Shown here: one piece after another, positions 57,925-64,000 of the stretch
Numbering within the stretch: position 1 is the first letter of the stretch
Layout: each line of letters opens with the position of its first letter
Source: Basidiobolus meristosporus CBS 931.73
Lineage: Eukaryota > Basidiobolomycota > Basidiobolomycetes > Basidiobolales > Basidiobolaceae
NCBI GenBank assembly: GCA_002104905.1
Contig: MCFE01000006.1
Location: 204,250-268,249, forward strand
Length of the DNA stretch: 64,000 nucleotides
Reading direction: 5' to 3'
Made by a program: the position numbers and the translations under genes
The notes under the pieces: generated by a model
Database searches by the model: none
Seen by the model: only the letters and a program-made list of their open reading frames with translations
What the model was told of the DNA's origin: nothing

Positions 57925-58705
57925 CTTAGGGGGGAGACAGTCACCAACAGGTGAAATCTTTATTTCAGTTGAAACAAAGAAGCCAGCGCTACTGTTGTAG
58001 CTTTGATACAAGAGTGTGTAGCTGAGGGGAATTTGTAGGTAAGTTAATAAGAAGTGATGATAGTTCTTCAGTGCTCAAGACACTGTTCAGTGGGAAGGGG
58101 GGTAGCAAGAGAGGTAAGAATGACTTGTGAACAACATTACTGAGGGGAATGTGATAAGGATTGATATTCATCATAAAGGGAGTGTGCTGCTGCAGATATT
58201 GCTGCCAAAGGTCTGTCAAGTACTTCAGGTAGGCCAGCTTGGGTTTTTCTGACTGCAGAATATATTGAGCAAACTTCCTGACTTCAGGATCTCCAAGTAT
58301 AGTTCTCCAGCAGGAGCCAGGTGTTGTGTGGTGTGTTCTCTTCCAGGCCTTAATCAGTGGGTTGTTGCAGTTGTGAAGTCTGAGGTATAATCTGGTTCTA
58401 AGGTAGAGAAGTCTGATCTTATAGGGCATAAACCTAAAAGCACCAAGAATAGCATGTCTGTAGGGGCATTCAGGCAAATGAGGCACCAGGGAGGTAATGC
58501 ACCATACTGCAAACTTGTCAAGCTTAGTGCAGTCTCTAGAAGTAAGAGAGAGATGTGGTAAGCCAAATTCCAGGACAGGGAAGACAAACTGCTTGAGTAG
58601 AAGGAGGCAGCTGGGAGCTGAAGTGGTGGGAGGAGTAATGGCCAGTAGCTTGTGGAGTGCCTGGCTTGCCAGGATAATTCTCTTCTTCAGGTGTGCTCCA
58701 GAGTC
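57925..58705 (-). mobile_element. LINE-A copy 1, 5'-truncated, attached to TTAGGG
   Basis: The minus strand 5' to 3' is an open reading frame, a stop at 57,989, a short 3' UTR with AAATAAAGATTTCACC, a hairpin, then CCCCCCTAA. The 5' end is truncated exactly where the next element's TTAG(5) junction begins. Copy 2 at 61,017 is truncated elsewhere, as expected for LINEs. Confidence 0.8.
57989..58705 (-). CDS. LINE-A reverse transcriptase C-terminal region, 5'-truncated
   Basis: An open frame of 238 codons without internal stops up to the truncation point, ending HTLVSKLQQ. The part near the break, AHLKKRIILASQALHKLLA, followed by LKQFVFPVLEFGLPHLSL and LDKFAVWCITSLVPHLP, matches the post-catalytic thumb/connection region of LINE reverse transcriptases. 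The rest (AILGAFRFMPYKIRLLYLRT, then WKRTHHTTPGSCWRTILGDP) is the C-terminal segment. The catalytic palm is missing because of 5' truncation. No zinc knuckle or restriction-like endonuclease motif follows, unlike CRE/R2-type elements. An intact frame suggests recent insertion. Confidence 0.75.
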   Translation of the reverse strand, partial: DSGAHLKKRIILASQALHKLLAITPPTTSAPSCLLLLKQFVFPVLEFGLPHLSLTSRDCTKLDKFAVWCITSLVPHLPECPYRHAILGAFRFMPYKIRLLYLRTRLYLRLHNCNNPLIKAWKRTHHTTPGSCWRTILGDPEVRKFAQYILQSEKPKLAYLKYLTDLWQQYLQQHTPFMMNINPYHIPLSNVVHKSFLPLLLPPFPLNSVLSTEELSSLLINLPTNSPQLHTLVSKLQQ

Positions 58706-59232
58706 TTAGGGGGAGGAAAGTCACCAAATGGTGAAATCTTTATTTACTTATGACAAGTATCTAAAGAAGCCATGTTAATCTGAACTAATTCCTAGAAAGG
58801 TAGGTCTGAAAGATATCTTCCTGGTAAGCCAGGTCTGAGAGTTGAGAAGGTGAGTGGTACTATATTTCCTAGTTAGCTAGGTCTGAGAGAGGTTTCCTGG
58901 AAAGCCAGGCCTGAGAAGTGAGAATCTGAATATATCTGAGCTAAGTTATACTGGTTTGCGGTAGCTGGATTGTGGCCGGAAAGGCCAGTAGACTGGGGGA
59001 ACTCAGATGTATTTCTGGGCAATCACTGGCCAAATATACCAGGCAAATCTGGCCATTAGCATTTAAGGATTTCAGCCAATCAGAGCCTTTACTTTGCCCA
59101 ATGGTTGATCAAGCCATCTCCCAATGAGCACACATCAATTTATTAATCAAATTTTTTGCTGGATCCAGGATTTGAACCCACAACCATGGGTATGGAAGGG
59201 TTAGGGATAACTACAAGGCTAAGTGTTCTTGG
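58706..59232 (-). mobile_element. Telomeric SINE, full length, copy 1 (527 bp)
   Basis: The minus strand 5' to 3' has a start at ccaagaacac, a tRNA-like head with A-box TAGCCTTGTAG (59,221-59,211) and B-box GGTTCAAATCC (59,178-59,168), a body with four small hairpins (58,930-58,790), then GGCTTCTTT, AAATAAAGATTTCACC, a hairpin and CCCCCTAA. No protein is encoded. Both outer ends sit on TTAGGG. It shares its 3' tail with the neighbouring LINEs, as SINEs do with their partner. Confidence 0.75.
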
Positions 59233-59262
59233 TTAGGGGAGACAGTCACCAACAGGTGAAAT
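59233..59262 (-). mobile_element. LINE-A 3' stub, 30 bp
   Basis: Only ttaggggagacagtcacc plus the hairpin and gaaatc are present before the next TTAGGG. It carries the LINE-A-specific gagacag variant, so it is an extreme 5' truncation. Confidence 0.65.
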
Positions 59263-59263
59263 C

Positions 59264-59460
59264 TTAGGGTGTAGGTGTTATAGTAAGGGCTAGGAAAAGG
59301 TTAGAAGAGCAGGGGGTCAGGGGGACGCAGTCCCCTAGAGAATAAAAAAGCAGGGGGTTTGGGGAATGCAATCCCCCATACTCCTCCCATACTCTTTAAA
59401 TTCCCGTTGGATTACTTTTCTCTCATTCTTGATTCTGGTCACTTAGGGTTAGAATTCCTC
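59264..59460. repeat. Module C, copy 1
   Basis: Begins TTAGGGTGTAGGTGTTATAG. It contains two similar hairpins (gggggacgcagtcccc and a second one with loop GCA, here with a mutated stem) and ends at TTAGGGTTAGAATTCCTC. Copies 2 and 3 are at 60,799 and 61,761. Confidence 0.75.
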
Positions 59461-59643
59461 TTAGGGGGGGAGGAAAGTCACCAAGTGGTGAAATCTTTAT
59501 TTACTTATGACAAGTATCCAAAGAAGCCATGTTAATCTGAAGTAATTCCTAGAAAGCTAGGTCTGAGAGATATCTTCCTGGTAAGCCAGGTCTGAGAGTT
59601 GAGAAGCTGAGTGGTACTGTATTTCCTAGTTAGCTAGGTCTGA
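59461..59643 (-). mobile_element. Telomeric SINE, 5'-truncated copy
   Basis: Begins TTAG(7) with the SINE-type aggaaagtcacc tail. It covers three of the four hairpins and stops inside the hairpin array against GGTTAGG. The tRNA-like head is absent. Confidence 0.75.
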
Positions 59644-59644
59644 G

Positions 59645-59997
59645 GGTTAGGGGGGAGGGGAAGTCACCAAAGTAGGTGAAATCTTTATTTGATTTCAGAC
59701 AAGTCTAACTACAAATAAAGAAGCCAGCTGGGAATAGAAGATTCCCAAAGTAAACACTCAGTTGAATATGAATAAATCTAAGCTAAAGTTAAGGCAGTAT
59801 CCCAGAGTACACTGGAGCTCAGGTTCATGGGGGAGTGAAGTAGATAAGCTTGAGAGATATAATAATCTTTCAGGAAGTGGGTAACAGCAGGTGAAGGGGA
59901 GTTTTTGATAAGTGAAGTGAATCTTGAGAGCAGAGATTCCTCTAATGAGAAGGTCTTGTAAACTGGAGAATCAGGAAACTCTTTAAAGGCATGGTCA
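59645..59997 (-). mobile_element. LINE-B 3' part
   Basis: A third tail subtype (ggggaagtcaccaaagtagg) is followed by GGCTTCTTT and a minus-strand ORF whose last 70 or so codons end at 59,778 (FKEFPDSPVYKTFSLEESLL, then THFLKDYYISQAYLLHSP). The ORF is not similar to LINE-A in detail, so this is a separate lineage. It is joined at about 59,997 to Ty3/gypsy sequence. Confidence 0.6.
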
Positions 59998-60798
59998 GTA
60001 GTGTCAGGATACGTTGCACGTTGTGTATATGTTCTTCTACATTGGGGGAATATATCGTGATGTCGTCCAGATACACGAGGGCGCATTCCCATCGTAGATT
60101 TCCTAGCACCTTGTCGATCATCCTTTGGAATGTAGCGGGGGCATTGCACAAGCCAAAGGGTAGTTGGTTCCATTTGTATAATCCAAACAATGTTATAAAA
60201 GCGGTTTTGGGTTGATCTTCCAGGGCTACTTCTACTTGCCAATACCCAGAGATTAAGTCAAGAGAGCTAAAATATTTAGTTCCAATTAATCTGTCCAAGA
60301 GGTTGTCTATTTGCGGTAGCAGATACACGTCCTTCCGGGTGACAGCGTTCAATTTCCGGTAGTCAATGCAAAAGCGTCACTTTCCGTCTTTCTTTGGGAC
60401 TATCACTACGGGGGAGGCCCACGGAGACTGGCTCTCTGTAATGATGTTGTCTTTTAATAAAGTTTCAATCGTCTCTTTGATATAGTCTGTGTCAATTTTC
60501 AAATTCCTATAGGCTTTTTGCTTGATGGGGTATTTGTCGGCAAGGTGGATTTGGTGATATACCCCAGGTATATGACCAATTACTTGGTTCTTAGAGAATA
60601 CTCAGGCAAGCGGACATATTCCTTCTAGGAATTTGTCTTGTAATTTAGGTGGTAGACCAGGGTCCACATCTAGTTTGGGGAGTTCTTCTTCTGGTTCTTC
60701 ATTTGGAGGTGGTCCTTGGTCGTTTCCGTCAACTTCCTCTAAGTTTAACAATGGCACTCCTCTAGGCAATGCCACCGTGTGTTGCCCGTTGTTAACCA
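59998..60798 (-). pseudogene. Ty3/gypsy reverse transcriptase fragment captured in the array
   Basis: The minus strand has the pre-RT linker (VVNNGQHTVALPRGVPLLNL), then RT: SPWASPVVIVPKKDGK, YFSSLDLISGYWQVEVALED, LPFGLCNAPATFQRMIDKVL and the catalytic ALVYLDDITIYSP. One stop falls right after KKDGK (near 60,377) and the 60,602 block ends in another stop. There are no LTRs. Both edges abut telomeric modules (LINE-B and TTAGGG), so it is a captured DNA piece rather than a normal insertion. Confidence 0.85.
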
Positions 60799-61016
60799 CT
60801 TAGGGTGTAGGTGTTATAGTAAGGGCTAGGAAAAGGTTAGAAGAGCAGGGGGTCTGGGGGACGCAGTCCCCTAGAGAATAAAAAAGCAGGGGGTTTGGGG
60901 GATGCAATCCCCCATACTGCTCCCATACTCTTTAAATTCCCTTTGGATTACTTTTCTCTCATTCTTGGTTCTGGTCCCTTAGGGTTAGAATTTCTCCTCC
61001 TAACCCTTATCACCCT
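60799..61016. repeat. Module C, copy 2
   Basis: TTAGGGTGTAGGTG start as in copy 1. Both hairpins are perfect here (gggggacgcagtcccc; gggggatgcaatccccc). It extends past ttagggttagaatttctcc into taacccttatcaccc before the next junction. Confidence 0.78.
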
Positions 61017-61706
61017 TAGGGGGGGAGACAGTCACCAACAGGTGAAATCTTTATTTCAGTTGAAACAAAGAAGCCAGCGCTACTGTTGTAGCTTTGATAC
61101 AAGAGTGTGTAGCTGAGGGGAATTTGTAGGTAAGTTAATAAGAAGTGATGATAGCTCTTCAGTGCTCAAGACACTGTTCAGTGGGAAGGGGGGTAGCAAG
61201 AGAGGTAAGAATGACTTGTGAACAACATTAATGAGGGGAATGTGATAAGGATTGATATTCATCATAAATGGAGTGTGCTGCTGCAGATATTGCTGCCAAA
61301 GGTCTGTCAAGTACTTCAGGTAGGCCAGCTTGGGTTTTTCTGACTGCAGAATAAAGTGAACAAACTTCTTGACTTCAGGATCTCCAAGTATAGTTCTCCA
61401 GCAGGAGCCAGGTGTTGTGTGGTGTGTTCTCTTCCAGGCCTTAATCAGTGGGTTGTTGCAGTTGTGAAGTCTGAGGTATAATCTGGTTCTAAGGTAGAGA
61501 AGTCTGATCTTATAGGGCATAAACCCAAAAGCACCAAGAATAGCATGTCTGTAGGGGCATTCAGGCAAATGAGGCACCAAGGAGGTAATGCACCATACTG
61601 CAAACTTGTCAAGCTTAGTGCAGTCTCTAGAAGTAAGAGAGAGAAGTGGTAAGCCAAATTCCAGGACAGGGAAGACAAACTGCTTGAGTAGAAGGAGGCA
61701 GCTGGG
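61017..61706 (-). mobile_element. LINE-A copy 2, 5'-truncated
   Basis: Nearly identical to copy 1 over 690 bp, including the ORF ending at 61,080 without internal stops. It is truncated about 90 bp earlier than copy 1, after the codons for CLLLLKQFVFP, directly against TAGGGG. A few substitutions separate the copies (for example Leu-Ser to Leu-Ile near the stop). Confidence 0.85.
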
Positions 61707-61759
61707 GTAGGGGGAGGGAAAGTCACCAAGGTAGGTGAAATCTTTATTTGATTGCAGAC
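61707..61759 (-). mobile_element. LINE-B 3' stub, about 50 bp
   Basis: It carries the LINE-B tail subtype (ggtaggtgaaatctttattt, then gattgcagac) and ends at acTTAGGG. Confidence 0.65.
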
Positions 61760-61985
61760 ACTTAGGGTGTAGGTGTTATAGTAAGGGCTAGGAAAAGGTT
61801 AGAAGAGCAGGGGGTCTGGGGGACGCAGTCCCCTAGAGAATAAAAAAGCAGGGGGTTTGGGGGATGCAATCCCCCATACTGCTCTTATACTCTTTAAATT
61901 CCCATTGGATTACTTTTCTCTCATTCTTGGTTCTGGTCCCTTAGGGTTAGAATTCCTCCTCCTAACCCTTATCACCCTAACCATA
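61760..61985. repeat. Module C, copy 3
   Basis: Same start and hairpins as copy 2, but it does not end at a TTAG junction. It continues (caccctaaccataaatat) into the 62-63 kb sequence, which may therefore be more of the same family. Confidence 0.7.
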
Positions 61986-63220
61986 AATATTTTTACCCTA
62001 CAATTGGCACATTGTCTGCTCATATGGTGGGCATGTCTGGGCCAATATTTGTCTCCCTATACTGTCCATACGCTCTGTATAAGTCTTGATGACTATTTAA
62101 TTAATAAATTGTTATTTTTAATATATATCTAATAATTAATGGGATTCATCCCAATCTGACCACAATCCCATATTTTGATAAGCTTCGGGCACCATAAATT
62201 GCGCGGCCCTAATATGATAAAAAAATTCATGGCCAATACAAATTTTCTGTAACCTGATTGCTTTTACCAAATATAAAGTGTATCCAAAAGTTCAATATAT
62301 ATTATGGCTATAATAGAAACTTTATTGGACACCATCGCAACTACTACTTATGTTCTATGCGCACATGTATCCCGCGGGAATTGTAAAACTTAGCCACGTG
62401 GTACAAAAGTGCTTTAATTTTTCATCATGATAGTTTTACATGAGTTCCTAACGCACTTTGAAAGTACGCAGTAGCCATACCCCAACAGGTTTTAAGGATG
62501 TCCACTAGCTACGTCTACTTGTGTCTAGCGGGAGCCATCAATCATCAGCCGCGCAATACTGAAATGCTTTTATTTTTCATCATGCTAGTTTTGTATGAAT
62601 CCCTAACGCACTTTCATAGTGCGCGGTAACCATACCCCAACAGGTTTTAAGGATACCCACTTGCTACGTTTACTTGTGTCTAGCGGGAGTCATCAATCAT
62701 CAGCCGCGCGGTAAAAAAGTGCTTTTATTTTTCATCATGATAGTTTTACATGAGTCCCTAATGCACTTTTATAGTGCGCGGTAACCATACCCCCAGAAAG
62801 TAGTGTGGATGCTTACTTTAAACGCTCACTTGTGTATTGTACGGAATATCAAGAAACAGCCGCGTGGGAATGGAACATCATAGAAAAGCATTGCTTTGTT
62901 GTTAGCAAGTATTGATGCGCAAATAGTGGTACTATGTGAATTATTGAGTAACTATTTACTCTAGTTGGTTCCAAGATATTCCTAGACAATATGCTCAAAA
63001 TCAATATTAGCATCAATAGCTTGCTCTTTGATCACTAAACCACCGCACCCAATATGCGGTGGCCTTGGTTTTGTCTAGCCGTCAAGGAATGAAACCAGAG
63101 TACAGTCACAAGAGAGGCAAAAGTGAAATGTGATGAAGTAAGTGTATATGAAAGTAATATAAATCTACAGGACAGAAGAGAACAACTAGTAGTTAAACAG
63201 CACTCACTGACACTCCACCG
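61986..63220. other. Unique subtelomeric segment between modules
   Basis: AT-rich at first, then a 155-bp tandem repeat (62,398-62,870), then about 350 bp of unremarkable sequence. No gene seen. Confidence 0.45.
62398..62870. repeat. 155-bp tandem repeat, three units
   Basis: The units are marked by gctttnatttttcatcatg at 62,411, 62,566 and 62,721, exactly 155 bp apart. Each has a small inverted repeat (cgcact/agtgcg) around 62,600 and its equivalents, and the phrase accataccccaacagg. The third unit diverges in its second half. Confidence 0.85.
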
Positions 63221-63238
63221 AGGGTTAGGGTTAGGGTT
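63221..63238 (+). repeat. Interstitial telomere repeats at the outer SINE junction
   Basis: Three TTAGGG units before the run of nine G that starts the terminal SINE. It marks a former chromosome terminus. Confidence 0.85.
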
Positions 63239-63768
63239 AGGGGGGGGGAGGAAAGTCACCAAGTGGTGAAATCTTTATTTACTTATGACAAGTATCTAAA
63301 GAAGCCAAGTTAATCTGAAGTTTTTCCTAGAAAGCTAGGTCTGAGAGATATCTTCCTGGTAAGCCAGGTCTGAGAGTTGAGAAGCTGAGTGGTCTATATT
63401 TCCTAGTTAGCTAGGTCTGAGAGTGGTTTCCTGGAAAGCCAGGCCTGAGAAGTGAGAATCTGAATATATCTGAGCTAAGTTATACTGGTTTGCGGTAGCT
63501 GAATTGTGGCTGGAATGGCCAGTAGACTGGGGGAACTGAGAGGAATTTCTGGGCAATCACTGGCCAAATTTACTAGGCAAATCTGGCCAATTAGCATTTC
63601 AAGGATTTCGGCCAATCAGTGCCTTTACTTTGCCTGATGGTTGATCAAGCCATCTCCCAATGAGCACACATCAATTTATTAATCAAATTTTGCTGGATCC
63701 AGGATTTGAACCCACAACCATGGGTATGGAAGGGTTAGGGATAACCACAAGGCTATGTGTTCTTGGTT
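63239..63768 (-). mobile_element. Telomeric SINE, full length, terminal copy
   Basis: About 530 bp and closely similar to 58,706-59,232. The minus strand A-box TAGCCTTGTGG is at 63,755-63,745 and the B-box GGTTCAAATCC at 63,712-63,702, 43 nt apart as in a real tRNA. Four hairpins follow (63,450-63,325), then the shared tail. Its 5' end touches the live telomere. Confidence 0.78.
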
Positions 63769-64000
63769 GGGTTAGGGTTAGGGTTAGGGTTAGGGTTAGG
63801 GTTAGGGTTAGGGTTAGGGTTAGGGTTAGGGTTAGGGTTAGGGTTAGGGTTAGGGTTAGGGTTAGGGTTAGGGTTAGGGTTAGGGTTAGGGTTAGGGTTA
63901 GGGTTAGGGTTAGGGTTAGGGTTAGGGTTAGGGTTAGGGTTAGGGTTAGGGTTAGGGTTAGGGTTAGGGTTAGGGTTAGGGTTAGGGTTAGGTTAGGTTA
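63766..64000 (+). repeat. Telomere, (TTAGGG)n
   Basis: About 38 exact hexamers run 5' to 3' toward the right edge, so this is the G-rich strand of a right chromosome end. The final bases read ggttaggttaggtta, that is, TTAGG pentamers, which may be real variants or end-of-read errors. Confidence 0.98.

Noticed and set aside
59160-59232. A functional tRNA gene on the minus strand
   Set aside because: A- and B-box-like sequences are present, but the would-be acceptor and D stems do not pair and no sensible anticodon arm forms. It is better explained as the head of a SINE.
63757-63996. Long Gly-Leu repeat ORF at the right end
   Set aside because: It is a translation of the (TTAGGG)n telomere, not a gene.

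Overview
This window is the right-hand end of a chromosome from a filamentous ascomycete fungus. The last 230 bases are an uninterrupted (TTAGGG)n telomere. The host genes have several short introns with canonical fungal splice sites. The families present (CSC1-type channel, Gid4/Vid24, GPI-anchored alginate-lyase-like enzyme, eS17 with an intron directly after the start codon) fit Pezizomycotina. I cannot name a species from sequence alone. All gene calls were made by reading translations by eye; no database search was run.

Layout. (1) 1-18,460 is AT-rich, gene-free transposon sediment. It holds two broken Ty1/copia elements of one family, solo and partial LTRs nested in them, a PIF/Harbinger transposase ruin, three copies of an unrecognised repeat ORF and a cluster of MITE-like repeats with AGACTTGTTC ends. 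(2) 18,461-35,559 is a gene island: ribosomal protein eS17, a nine-exon SANT + U-box protein, a CSC1/OSCA-type channel, an alginate-lyase-like GPI protein, a Gid4/Vid24 substrate receptor, a 58-aa secreted peptide and a small C2H2 factor. (3) 35,560-46,040 is a second transposon block: copia fragments, one complete MITE, an unknown coiled-coil ORF, a 1.3-kb foldback palindrome, and a Tnp2 (CACTA-type) transposase ruin split by a solo LTR. (4) 46,041-57,803 is gene-poor subtelomere. It carries three paralogous single-pass membrane proteins whose cytosolic tails have paired PY motifs, then a G-patch protein and a ZNF706-like protein. (5) 57,804-64,000 is the chromosome end itself.

The most interesting region is 57,925-63,770. 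It is a head-to-tail array of retroelements that all point the same way, with 3' ends toward the centromere. Each starts exactly at a TTAG(4-9) junction. They comprise a LINE with a readable reverse-transcriptase C-terminus (LINE-A, two 5'-truncated copies plus a stub), a second LINE (LINE-B), and a ~530-bp SINE. The SINE has a tRNA-like A-box/B-box head and a 3' tail shared with the LINEs. A further family (module C) carries paired hairpins. All the LINE and SINE tails share a GGCTTCTTT box, AATAAA and a terminal TCACC/GGTGA hairpin whose loop varies but whose stem does not. The array starts by cutting a copia LTR in mid-element, as if a broken chromosome end was healed by these elements. This is a telomere-targeted LINE/SINE partnership resembling the arrangement of Drosophila HeT-A/TART and Magnaporthe MoTeR elements.
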